Assembly (NCBI GenBank): GCA_900708905.1
Contig: CAADRB010000008.1
Span: 1,910,390-1,974,389, forward strand
DNA: 64,000 nucleotides
Source: Hymenolepis diminuta
Lineage: Eukaryota; Platyhelminthes; Cestoda; Cyclophyllidea; Hymenolepididae
Reading direction: 5' to 3'
Shown: positions 46,141 to 58,600 of the stretch, piece by piece
How positions within the stretch are numbered: the first letter of the stretch is position 1
Layout: each line of letters opens with the position of its first letter
Position numbers and translations under genes: made by a program
Notes under the pieces: generated by a model
What the model was told of the DNA's origin: nothing
Databases searched by the model: none
The model's input: the letters and a program-made list of their open reading frames with translations, nothing else

Positions 46141-49100
46141 GAATATGACAGTTAGTTATATCAGATGAAAGGGATTAAGGCCATTTAGAATAATGTAATA
46201 TTTTGAGAAAGATATAACAAAATTTGAGGAAGTTTGAGGAAAAGGTCCCGAATGTATTAAAAACTCAACAAGTGAATCATGACTTGATGTAGTATCATTA
46301 TTTCACAATCTCTCAACGTTTATCTTTCTCCACCCATAATTTGTAGGCTTCTGGATGTAGAAAAGACTAATACGCCGGAAGTAAATTTGCGATGGTCTTA
46401 TTTATATTGCATAGATCAGTTTCAATGGCCTTAAAATATCGCAGATTCTTTTACTATAATTACTTTAAGAGCTCGACTAAATTAGGCCAGATATCTACTT
46501 ACCAAACCGGTGATATTCCTCAAGAAACAGAGGAAACAAAACGTATCTTAGATGAGGAGACCAAAAGTTAAGTTAGGTCATTCGTATATCAGAAACCTTA
46601 AAATACGTTGATCTGATAATTAAGTCACCGTCCTTTCACGCGTCATTAGGTGCGTTGGATAGAATCGTAAAATTTGCAACGTCTCAAACTATTCAGAAAG
46701 CAAAAACTCGGTAGTCGGCAGAAATTATCAAAAGTAAAAATAAAAACATCCGTGAAACAATTGAATTCCTTATTTAGTGAACTGTGGAAAGTTCTGCTAT
46801 GTTAAAGAAAATTAAGAATTAAAAATTCTTTGCGCTTTATCATGTTTATAGAAATTTAACTTAACTTACTGCAAACACTTGCTAATAATTTAATATTTTT
46901 GAGATAAAAGCAGTTTTATTATCAGATCCCGCACCAATTTAGATAATTAATTAAACTACCTTCATTTTTGAATTGTGCTCTATGATTTAGCCCATTGTAA
47001 TAGGTACTTATGCAAACGCTCCCATTTTAAAAAACAGATTAGTGCAATGTTTAAACTTTTATAAATTGGTGTACTACTTTGTATTTCTTGATTAGTTGTT
47101 TAAATTAAAATAAACGGATCCGAGTTTAATAAAATGGAATAGTTAAATACGTTGTTAAAATAAAATTTATCGATTTTGTCAGTATTACGAAATTAAAAAT
47201 ATTGACGAAAGTCACATTAAAAGTGTATTATAACGGCAAAATAGGGGATGTGGATGCATTTAATAATTTATATCATCCTGTTATTGAAGGCACTTAAAAT
47301 AAGGGTATGGTCAAATTGGCAAAATTGCACATTTAAAATCTTGTTAAAGGATAAAGGCAGATTATATAAAGTTAATTTATTTTACTCCACCATTTCTTAT
47401 GAATCTACTTCTGAAGTCATTGACAACTTTGTCACATAGAGCTTCTATTGATCTCGAATCAATCTATAAACAGTAAATAAATTTGACTTATAGGTAAATG
47501 TCAGTGCGGAGGAAGGGTATAGCAACTAATAACAATATGTATCATTTAATACTCCTCCAAGACCAGAGAATTAATATCTATTTGATCGCCTCTGGCATTG
47601 ATTTTTCGTAAAACAAATCTCTCCTAAATGTAAACTTTTCTAAAGAGACTGCAAATTAGAGGAGGTTGTTCGAACTGGAGATGGGTCCCGTTCTAATAGG
47701 CTAACAACGAGGGTAGACAGTCATTTTCCAGTTGTACCTTAGCCCTTGAGAGAAGGTTACTTTAAGCAGAGCGGAAAGGCTACTGAAATCAATTAAAAAG
47801 AAGAGTGATAAAATTTGTAAAATTACGCAGTTCATGTTTTTATAGATAAACTGATAAATAACATTATTTTGATACCTGATTTGTAATTACTTTAATATAC
47901 ATAAATTAAATTCCAAAATGTATTTCAATAAGAAAGAATTTTCATCAGACTATAATCTTTCAAATTAAGTCAGGTTCACGGCAGTATAAGAACGTTGGGT
48001 AATCATACTGCTTGAAAATCTGTCTGTCTTCGCCAGAGAACTCTGAAAAGTATTGTCCAACATAATAGAGTTTTATTTGAAGTTAATTAATATTAAGGCT
48101 TATTAACTTGTACATCAGCAGGATAAGACCATTACGTTTTAAATTCAACTCCAGAAAAATAATCTGCAAAGAAACTGCAAACATTTTTCCACTCTAAAAA
48201 CCAATTAGCCAAAAATTAAGCGGAAATCAACCGGAAATTGGTCAAAAGTGGAATGTAATGTAGTTAGTTGATGATCAGAACAGAGCGTCACCCCTCTGCT
48301 TAAACCACTGCTTCAATCCACCCTCTTGCCGCTCTCATGTAGCTAGTTAAGGAAAAGTTCATTTCCGTTAATATTGTGATAGTGTTTTTACTTTCAAGGC
48401 TGAGAAGACTGATTAATGTGCTTTGTAAGAGGTGTATAAATTAACTCAACTATCTCATATTTACAAACATTTAGAGGGTGGATTTAATAATAGGCGATCG
48501 TTAACACCCCTATCCATTAATCCTGTTTAGACTATTGATTAAGATGACAGAATGTGGTTATTTTATTGCTGATTATGATGTTGGACTACAATTTAAAAAC
48601 AAAATGGAAAGAATTTGTTCCACTTTTCTGAGCAGATGAGGTAGGAATTCGATCAGCTTCTATACCGCTTAAAATTCGGAAAGCCAATAATATAATTTTC
48701 CACTTGAGGATGATATTATTTAATATCCAGTCAATCTAGTATATTAGTCACATATAAACAAATTGATCGGATTCAAAATGGCTATACATTTTTTTCCCAG
48801 ACTGATGTAAACAATCTGATGACTAGTTCCCCCTGATAGTGAAAATATTTTCTTGCAAAATCTGTCACTGATATTGAATATAAAAGAAATGCATTTTACG
48901 GACCCATGTGAAATCACTCCTTAAAATTTTGCATATATTTCATCTCAAGGAATGTCGGTAATTTAGTTGGCAGTGCTTAATCCATTTCTATAAGAGAAAC
49001 GAAAATTCGGCAGAAATATTCGTTCGGACTTTTCTGATCAAGTTAGAATTTTGGAAGATATATATTATACGCAGATGATAGTTAACATAACTTTATACTG

Positions 49101-52100
49101 AATGTAAAGCTTAAATTATGTGCACTATTACATTTATACAATAGATGGATTATGCTGATAGAAAAACACTTCAATATTATAAAAGGTTTCATAACCACAC
49201 AATGTGGACTTTGTTTCTCGTTGGTCCGAATCTTCAGACGTAGAATACTAAGTCAAAGCATTTACAGACACACAACTGAGACAACTACAAGAAGTCCAAT
49301 ATTATAAATCTGTCTGCGGCATATGGCGGTCTGATTCACAAGGTTCTTAGTCAGGGAAATAGTTTTCGTGACTCATGGGATAAAATTTTGTAAAGTTTAA
49401 CTTGAATGCATTGTTATTAATCATTTTAACATGTGCGACCCTAACTTGTCAACACACTAAACATTTGCCTAACAGCTGACTATATCAAAATGTGGGAAGA
49501 AGATGCAGATCATTCAACATTGTTAGAATAATTTTACTGCAATGATGAAAAGAATTGGAGAGCAGAAAGTAGTCTAATAGATGACGAAAGCAAATTCGAG
49601 TAGTATCATTAAATTATTTGGAATCTGGATTTATAGGCATTCACTTTTCCATAATAGGCAAAGTTCACTGTATCATGTGTCATTGTTCCAAAATTCAAAG
49701 TTCCTAATTTGATTCAGAGCGTATTAAATAACTAGTAAAATTAAGCTGTCAATTATACAATATTGATACCTCCGGTTTCTTGATAGCCAAAGTCAACTAG
49801 TTATCGCAGAAATTCTTGGCATAGCCGTCTTCGTTAATTTAGTAAAGTAGTTATTAGATCGAGGATTGTGACGGTTTCTTGCCCGATTGTGAAAAAATAC
49901 CCTATCCTTGCTGATCTGCATTCTGATGCTCCAACGCTACTGACGATCTAGTTGTTCCAGGGTACGCCATTTTCGAACCCTCGATATAAAATTTAGCAGA
50001 CGTGAAAGTCACCGCTGCATCATTAACTCACAGAGCAATTTGTTAAGTTCCTTAGTTATATGGGCCGATTCATGACTCATTTGATGAGAATTTGCGAGGG
50101 ACCTAACAATGTTTAGAAATTAATCATTTCAACATTTGCGATTATAACTTGCCCTTTGAATGCTGACTGCCAGTCTATTAGGTACTAAAATACTTTACTG
50201 GCTGCCCCTCAACTCTTTCACTTAATAAAATTCTTTACAAACAATATAATTCAATTTATTTCTATAAATGATAGATATTATTATTTGCCCGTAGCAAATG
50301 GCAGGTATTCTATTCTTCATTTGTAAAATAGTCCAAAACATAGAATAATACACGGATTGGATTCCTTTTTATCTCTTTCTATGACTATGGTAACCGATGG
50401 TTTTCATTTTTGCTACACATATGAGATTTTTAAACATTTAACAAAAGTTTAATTAATGACTTATGGCTAAACGATTGCTGATACTAAAAATCAAGGATGA
50501 CGCCTAAACAGTGTTTGATTCTTAGCAGACTGGATTTCAGTACTCAAGTATTTAGACTGTGCTGAAGCTATAAGTGATTTGAAGTGTGTTTTAGGAACAC
50601 GCAGTAACGAAAAATAGGGATAAAATTAAAAAGGTGATAATAAAACAGAAGAAAATGCAAAAGCCTTTTAATGAAATTTTAAAATGAAAAGAATTTAGAA
50701 TACTTCAAACATTCAACATTTTTGAATTTTTCAAACTGCATATGCTTCACACAATTCGAGCCTTCAAAGGTGCTGAGGAAATCTAGAAATGTATTATTTC
50801 TACATTTTATAAGGTAAGTTTATTTTTGCTATAATAATGCCAGGAAGTCAAGTTTCTACCGTTATTATCTGTCTGCCTGATATAGTTAAATCATACTGGA
50901 GAGATAAGACAGAATGCACTTACTCCAAGGCACCTTGTTAACTAAAAATGAACTTTATATATGAATATAAGTTTCCTTCATACTATCCGTGTTTGGAGAT
51001 CAAACCCAGTAGGACAGATAACAACTTTTGTCCCGAATATTTGTCAAGCTCTGGCAGCGATGTGTGCCAGCGTATTGATAAGGGTGATGGATGGCTTAGG
51101 GACAAAATATGAGAGTCGATTATCTCGAGGGTAAAATAAAAACTCTGAAGCATTAAGTGTTGTATGTTATGATTTTATTCCGTACTTTCGGACTCTAAAT
51201 TTGCTCGACTTAGCCTACCATTTGTTACTTTAATACTCTTCAGGAATGCACTTAGATGTTTTGCTAATCCTGTTTAAAAACTCTCTTTGTGTTTAAGTTA
51301 TCGCAGTCATGAACGAAAAGGTATATTTTGTCTATTAAAATTGACGAAGGGAGCAATGGATCTGAAAAATGAGAAGTTTATTTTTAAACAGTGTTTATAA
51401 CTTCACTTCTCTCAAAATTTTCTCACTAGGTAGGTTTAAGCATTGCTCTACAAAGAATCAAAAGTGGTATTCTTGTCAGAGACTTCAGAAGCAGCAGTGA
51501 TTCATTCAAATTCATTGGACTTTCATTACAGGGATATCTCATTAGACACGGAAATGAATCTTTCTTTTGCATTAACATCATGAAAAAGTATTTGAACAAG
51601 AACCTTCTGAAATTAATTTGCAGCCTATCTAAATGGTATAAATGCATGCTCGTCTGGAAAACTTGTTCAATTTATTAATATAAGGAACGTGCTAAAAGTG
51701 CATTTTAATAATTAGTGTCATATGATGATGGGTAAATACCAGATGCACATAAACAGCACTTATTTTCTGAGCCCGTACCTTTTAAAGTAAATTGCTTAAG
51801 TGTAATGTCTCTTTTTTAATTATATATAGGCGTGGCCAGTTCTGTGGGGAGTCACTTTTATTCTTATAATGCCAGTAATGAGCTTAAAATAACAACTTGT
51901 GATCGGTTTTTAACTTCAGCTTTGGAAGTTCAAATAGTGATGCTTGAGGATGCCGATCTTTAACAACATGGCTCAGGATCCTGAGTAAACGTAGATTTCC
52001 ATTCAGTATCCAGCCTTTCATTTAAACTTCTTTATTCTCCTAAATTCCAGACTAATCGTTACGTCATTAATGAACGGAAACACTCTTAACCCCCAGCCAG

Positions 52101-53060
52101 GTAGATTTTTCAAAATTTATATATGTTCTAGGAAATTTTGGTAAAATATATAGCGAGATAAGGTTGGCAAAGAATACATTTTATGAATTACTCGGCAGAT
52201 TTTTTCCCTTTTTATCAAGATGATAGGCAAGCAATCGGGAGCTTGTGGGTTCTTTTTGTAAAAGTGTATTTTAAGTGAACTTTTTATAGAATTACAATGC
52301 CTGCTTACACACAATTGCAACTTGGGGGTTGGTCTCCCAAACGGTCATTAAATTTGAATCTATTTTTAAATTTATGTAGGTCGCACAGCGGAACGGTGAT
52401 AATCTCACAAATATATCCCAGTTTATCAAATAAACGCCTATGTCTGTCAATTTTAGTTCCTAAATAAGTGTATGGAAATTTTTCCACTTACATATATACG
52501 TGTAAATAATTTAATTTAGACTTTAAGAGGTGACGTAAGTGATTAAACTCAGTCGACTATAAAAGTAAGAATCCAATATCGAGCTTCATTAGTTTGTTTA
52601 GGCGTTGGGTTGTTTGCGATGAGGGGAATATGAAAATTGCAAACAGATTTCTTTCATCCAAGCAATAAACATTATTTCCATCACTAGTAATCCAATATGA
52701 AAGCCCACTTAGGAATTTTTCTTTCCTTTTGATGGAAACTTCCGAAATTCATTAAGGAAAGTGTCCACAACATTTGGCTTGAATAAAGAGAAGATTTCCT
52801 GCAGTCACTCTGATGAGAAACTCACATTCAACCATTCCTCATGGTGACCAGAATTAATCAGTGCAGATGGTCACTCATATCACTAGATGTAAACTTATGT
52901 GTTCTGATTTTTCAGATTTGCACGTTGATTACTGCCCCACCAAGAACATTTTTCTAATACTCATCATGAACATATGAATAGCATCTTCCTTTTTTATTGA
53001 AAACCTAGCATTCTTCTGCCTCTCTTCCTCTTGATCACCGTTAACCAGTGCGGTAAGTCA
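46141..53060. other. AT-rich, no gene seen
   Basis: Largest featureless stretch of the window. A box B-like TGGGTTTGATCTCC on the minus strand near 51000 hints at another worn SINE. No coding motif was recognised. Confidence 0.3.
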
Positions 53061-53066
53061 TTCCAC

Positions 53067-53118
53067 TGAATGTTTTTGAACTCATGGCTCTGACACGCAG
53101 TTGCCCACTACACCACTG
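53067..53118 (-). repeat. tRNA-like SINE head
   Basis: Minus strand: TAGTGGGCAACTG (box A, 53110-53098) and GAGTTCAAAAAC (box B-like, 53083-53072). Spacing is close to that of a real tRNA, but the arms do not pair well and box B is degenerate. The downstream body has GGAATGAC in common with the element at 15.3-15.5 kb. Confidence 0.4.
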
Positions 53119-53499
53119 ATAGCTTTAATAAAATTAATCAACGATTTTTAATTACAACAACCATACATCACATCAGCAAGAACCACAATAACAACAGGTT
53201 CATCAAGACCGTTTTAAAATTTGTAATTTGTGGGAAATATCATTTCATTTATTTTAACACATTTTATCAAATATGGATTGGTATAAGGAATATCAAATAA
53301 TTGATTTGTACGGAGCACTGTAGAGCTTTCTATACTATATTCGTTGTTGAAAGGATAAAAAAATTTGAGAATTTCATTCCTATAACTCTCTTTATTCTTC
53401 AATCGATTTTAACTTAATATACTTAGAACGTTAGGTTTAATTAAATTAAATATTGAAGACCATAGACTGAAAGTCAATGTTCAAGTGAGTAGAATTGTA

Positions 53500-53530
53500 C
53501 AGGGTACGCACGGTATCTGTGTACACTTGC
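53500..53530 (+). repeat. left terminal inverted repeat
   Basis: Starts CAGGGTACGCACGGTATCTG. It matches the right end in AGGGTACG, GG.AT.TG and ACAC. Confidence 0.75.
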
Positions 53531-53599
53531 ATTTTCGTAATTTAAACCAACCCGATAATAATTTATGTATTTTTTATATCATAGGAGATAATATTATAG

Positions 53600-54620
53600 C
53601 TAATAAAACGACAAGACACGCTGTAATAGTGTCTGTAAAAGCGAAACACAGCAATTTAGAAATTGCAAGATTTCTCAAAGTCGCCACATCTTTCACTTGC
53701 AAAGTTGTAAAGGAACTGTTGAATTAAAACAATGGAGATGAAGTGGCCGCCACGAGGAAGAGAAAACAGCATTGTCAACGCTCTGCTAACTCACTCACAA
53801 AGCCTGAATTTGTGAGAAGAGTGCATGGCATGATAGACGAAAATCCAGGCATGTCAACGCTCGACATCTTGCCAAAGACCTTCAAGTGTTTGAAGGGACA
53901 ACAAAATACGAGAAATGTTGTTCAAGACCTCGGATACAAATCTCACATGTTCTTAGGCGAGATTAGTTAATGTCGACAAACACAACTCATGAGAATCGTT
54001 TAATTCATCCAAAACGACTCCTAAACAAATTGAAGCACTTAGAGGAGCAGGCAACGAAAAAACTTCCACCAGGATCAAAAGATCAATCGGATAAATGATA
54101 GGTGGCCACGTGAGGGCGGACCTCTCTAAAGTTTCTAATTTCAGTGAAGGTTTTCAGTGTTGTTGGCGGTGGAGGAGGACTATATCATGACTCCACCATT
54201 TTTTCCACAGGACCTCAGAGTCAATAAAAATGCAGATACCTATGTGGAAACTCTTCTAACCATTGCTAAGCCACCCTGGATATACGGCGTAGCCAAAGGA
54301 AGACTTCCTTAATGTCTTTCAACGAGACTCAGCTCCAGGACTGGATGTCCGAGAATTTTTATAATCATGTCACACCAAACTTATGTCCACCTCCTAATTT
54401 ATCAGATCTTAATCCTTTGGATCATTACGTGTGGGGCTGGGTGGGACGTGGTTGAAATGGAAAGTAATAAGCATACCCATAAGACCAAATCTGATGGAAG
54501 CAGTACTTCGAGAAATGGAGGGTATCAATAAAGACTACCTGATCTGATCAAAGCTTGCACTCGCTTTCGGATTCGAACTGGATCGGTGATAGAAGCCGAA
54601 GGAGAATGTACAACATAAAA
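53600..54620 (+). pseudogene. mariner-type transposase remnant
   Basis: N-terminal helix-turn-helix region: NLEIARFLKVATSFTCKVV, then KPEFVRRVHGMIDENPGMS and NVVQDLGYKSH. The next segment (ENRLIHPKRLLNKLKH) is followed by stops, and the block with the first catalytic Asp is deleted. After a frame change, MTPPFFPQDLRVNKNADTYV is clear. FQRDSAP carries the second catalytic Asp (54326-54328). A deletion follows, then QDWMSENFYNHVTPN and LSDLNPLDHYVWG, with the third acidic residue at 54420-54422. The end, with a decayed HLIRACKRFRSRIE-type block, is out of frame. The residue spacing in an unbroken relative suggests a DD37D-type lineage, but the deletions stop me from measuring it here. Confidence 0.75.
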
Positions 54621-54690
54621 TCTAAGTTAATATTATATTTATTTGTTCTATTACAAGAAATTGTAAGTTTCAACCATTAACAGTTTCATG

Positions 54691-54721
54691 TAAGGTGTCC
54701 TCAAATGCCTTACGTACCCTA
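54691..54721 (-). repeat. right terminal inverted repeat
   Basis: On the minus strand it starts TAGGGTACGTAAGGCATTTG. About 20 of the first 28 positions match the left repeat. Confidence 0.75.
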
Positions 54722-55138
54722 TATTCATGGCGGTTTTATAATGACAAATTTCACGGGCCAAATTTAGCTATTATATAAGGAAAGAATTTATCACTTATAT
54801 ATCAAAACTCTTTCTCATAACTACAGAGCGACTATTTGTTAAAATTAAGTCAATAGCGAGCATAGATCAGTGCTCATTTAAGTGAAGGCACTTCAATAAA
54901 ACAAAGATTTTTCTACTTATTCATTTCTGAAAAAATTTTTTCCCATCTGGTAAATCTTGGCCAAAATCGAATTTGATGTTTATGCAATACTAATGCATAT
55001 ATCATTCAATTTTTAGAAAAAAACCGTGGACATATATCTTAGTAGGTATCGTCATAGGCATGAATATGTTTGCATAAACAGTATTAATGAAAGAAAATTA
55101 ATTAGGGCTTTTGGCGTCTTATTCAATAGAAATAGTGA

Positions 55139-55375
55139 TTGGAATGCAAATTCATCCATTCTCGAATTCCAGCTGCCAAAAATTTGAGAGAAATGTGTAG
55201 ATATCACATAGCAAAATTTCGAGAAATGAACGATGATATTAGTTATGTTGAAAACATTGAACAGCCTTATGGCTTGAATAGTAATTTAATTGTTGAAAAA
55301 TTAAACTACATCTTTAATGTAATTTCAACTACTAATCCAAAAATATCCACAAAATTAGCAGTAGAGGGAAAATGA
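55139..55375 (+). pseudogene. coding-like segment, SOCS-box-like start
   Basis: An open frame after a run of stops, with no ATG at its start (TTG). It reads RIPAAKNLREMCRYHIAK, then a polar stretch and LNSNLIVEKLNYIF. The LxxMCRxxI core resembles the first half of a SOCS box, as found at the C-terminus of ankyrin-SOCS proteins. The second half lacks the usual LPLP. It could be the remnant of a last exon or a chance match. No poly(A) signal nearby. Confidence 0.2.
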
Positions 55376-55621
55376 GAAGACAAATCCAAAGATTTTAGAA
55401 CTTTCCAAACGATATCCAGTCGTCTCTCAAAAATTGTCCAATGTACAAGGTTGTTCCCGAGTTCAGAAAAATAATTTTATAAGATAACGTTATTTTTGCC
55501 ATAAAGGAGGAGTAATAAAATGTCAATATCGTCAAGAAAAATATATATTTTATAATTTACATACTTTCATTTTCTCTTTGAGAATATCATTCCGCTTGTT
55601 AGGCGCTTCAAAGTGCCTATC

Positions 55622-55676
<55 letters not shown>
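55622..55676. repeat. (GATA)n microsatellite
   Basis: Thirteen uninterrupted GATA units starting just after CTATC at the left edge. It is the purest simple repeat in the window and likely to vary in length. Confidence 0.95.
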
Positions 55677-55679
55677 GTT

Positions 55680-58600
55680 ATCTACATTCCGGATACTGAG
55701 ATGAATTTCGTTCCCTCTGTGTATTTAAATTTTATTAGCTATCAGATATTGGTCTCTTTCAACAATACAACCATTTGCTGCTAATATCAATCCTCCTTCT
55801 TTTTTGAGGTGAATTTAAAATTTATATCGAATATTTACGGTTGGGCAAAATTTCTCATGTTCTTCGCTGATAATTTGCATGATGTTGCCACTATGAATGC
55901 TGGATTACCGATGTAATCGTTCTTTATCAATCAGTCATGTGTAGTAACAAACTTTTGTTTAGCATATCTTTTTAATAAAGGCACTAACTACCAACTTATG
56001 GATAGATTATAAATGAAAAATATTCATTCAAAAGTTTCTATTTTACTAAAAATGAGATCTTTAAATTCATTTTATTATCATATGATCCTATGTTCTTCAA
56101 TTTTAACAAATAAATGAGTTATATTATAAAGTTACATTACCATAACGTCTTATTGAGCTTCGCGTTGGTAGATCAAACATCTAACTCAATCTCTCTAGAT
56201 GCCACGAAACGAGTTTTCTTTGAGGACATCAGTGGACAAGCCACTAAATTTGATCATTTGAATCTGTGGACCCTATCCATGATGCAAGTGGCGCACAATC
56301 TTAATCCGAAAGTTAAATTCACTTGATTCTTTTAACATCCTGGCTTGATTTCCCGCTTCTACTCACATCTCTTTCTCTAACCCTTGTGTTTATACGCTCT
56401 CATGGTTATCAACAACAACATTTTAATGGTATTCTTCTTCATTTTCCCCTAAAATCTGAATTTATTTTTGCCTGAATATAATGTAAGTATATTTCAAAAT
56501 GAAAGATGACATAACTTGAAAAAAGTAATTAAATCACAGATCACCTAACCATTCATGCTTTGTTATAATTTTCGTAACACTTCCCCTTGAAAACAATTTG
56601 ATTCCTACCTAGTAAATGACGTAATAATTCTTATTGACAAATTTCATCCATTGATTGTCCAATGTAAGTTTCCTTCCTAAGATTTGAAAAGAATTTAAAA
56701 TCTTATGCACGTTTGGCCCAATACGTTACAATTACCTATCACTATTCATCCAATATTTTGAAGGCAGTTAACAATCTCAGAAGAAATGTAAGAATTGACT
56801 CTTTGATGGCATAGGCTCTTGAAGAATAAATAAGGTAACAACAGTCTTATAAATTAAGCGTCACAAAAACCCTGTTAAGAATCTAGGATCATCCCAAAAT
56901 GAAACTCGTTTTCAGACCAATATTGTTCTAACAACTTTGGAATATTGCTTTAAAAGTTCTATTACTAAAACACCGTCAAATCTCAGTGCCATATAAAATC
57001 TTGATATATTAAGATCACTGGTAGTCTTCCTTTTGATACTTTTGAGTAAACGCAAGTTCAATTTTGAGAGGTTAACTAATGAGAACAAATGTTGTACGTT
57101 TTGTTCGGAGCAGCGTGCAGTAATAAATCCCAATTTTGAGTTCCATATGCCGTAAGTCTTAAATTAGACTTTAAAGCTCTGCATTCACTTTTTTAGCTTT
57201 TATAATGCATATTTATTTTATTAAATATCGTTGATTTTATCAGCTTGACGGTTTTCGTTCATAGAACTCGAGAAATTATGATCAATTGTTTTTCTGCCAA
57301 TAAAATTGTTGGGATTATCAGTGCTAGTGAGAAGATGCTCACGTGTTTGCAGATTTCTACAGAATACTAACCAAAATTCATATATCTTACTTTCCGACAA
57401 AGTAAAAACTCAAAATTCATTGGCTCGTTACTTGAATTTATTGAAAAATGTTGCAGTAATGAACGGACATCAAGCCTAACTTGGTCGGGCTCTTAAGGAA
57501 ATTCCACTTGGGTTTAGAACTAATTTAAATTCTACATTTATTAAAAAGTGTTGATAGTACCCTTCAATGTCTGATAACGTGCCAAGTTTTATTGAAATAT
57601 TTCGATAGATATGATTTTGTAAAATCATATTCGCGCCCGGAAAGTCTAAATTTAGAGTGAAATTTGTTGTACGCAAATGTCGTAATTTAATTCAAGATGT
57701 TAAATAACTGCCCTGTTAGTTATAAATTTTATAAAGGTAAATATAAATATTTCAGAACATTTTTCTAAATCAACATTACAGCATGTATTAAATTTGACAT
57801 TTGCTTTGACATTTTCTTACCTGACCTGACCTCAACTCTAAGGCGGATTTAAGCGAAAGTAGTACCGGTGATTTACGATCTGCACTTACAATCTGAAACG
57901 TGTAGGTTTCTGATGCTTTATATAAGGTAAAATTGGATTTATCTTAATTGATCCAATTTAAGCTTAATAGAAAGCGAAGTGTGTATCAAACAATTTCCCC
58001 TCACTCATGACAAATCCTGAGCACTTGTTGAAATCATAATTTCCTGAAAGATATTCAGATGATCATGACTGTAAAATGTGTTTATTCAAATTTTTCCCAT
58101 CAAATTTGGGTATTTTCCACCGTCCTTATTTCCATCCCTACCTCACTAATATTATTAAACATGACAACTGCTTAGTAAATTGCTAAAAATACTAAGAGAT
58201 AAATTGGAGGTTTTAATTAATGTCGGTTATAATTTAGAGGATTTAATTTTCTTGAGATCAATTTACCACTAATCTTTCATTACGTAATCCAAATAGCTCT
58301 CCAAAGAAGTATTTTCGACTTCGTTGGCTAAGGCTTGGATAAAACGACTTAGCCGCCCAATTTTTAACAAAATATACATTAAATCTGAAAAGGTTCATTT
58401 ATTGTGTTTTTGTTCCACAAATAATTTTGGCAAAATTTATATTATTTTACTTTGCACTTTTGAAAGAATTTTGAAAACTTTGCATATATTTCGCACTTCG
58501 TCCACAGTCATAAAATTTTGTCCTATAACTGCCTTTAATGCAGGAAGCTCGAAATATAAATATTTCCGAATATATTATTGAAGTTCTGAATCCTTCAAAT

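Larger units (their letters stand above)
53500..54721 (+). mobile_element. mariner-type DNA transposon, complete ends, dead transposase
   Basis: A 1222-bp element bounded by imperfect terminal inverted repeats of about 30 bp and flanked on both sides by TA (53498-53499 and 54722-54723), the target-site duplication of the IS630/Tc1/mariner superfamily. Inside is a broken plus-strand transposase. The length is that of a full element less a few small internal deletions. Confidence 0.85.

Noticed and set aside
57569..57610. MSDNVPSFIEIFR considered as a tail-less family copy
   Set aside because: Only the first three residues match; no T or D-L/I, no TATA box.
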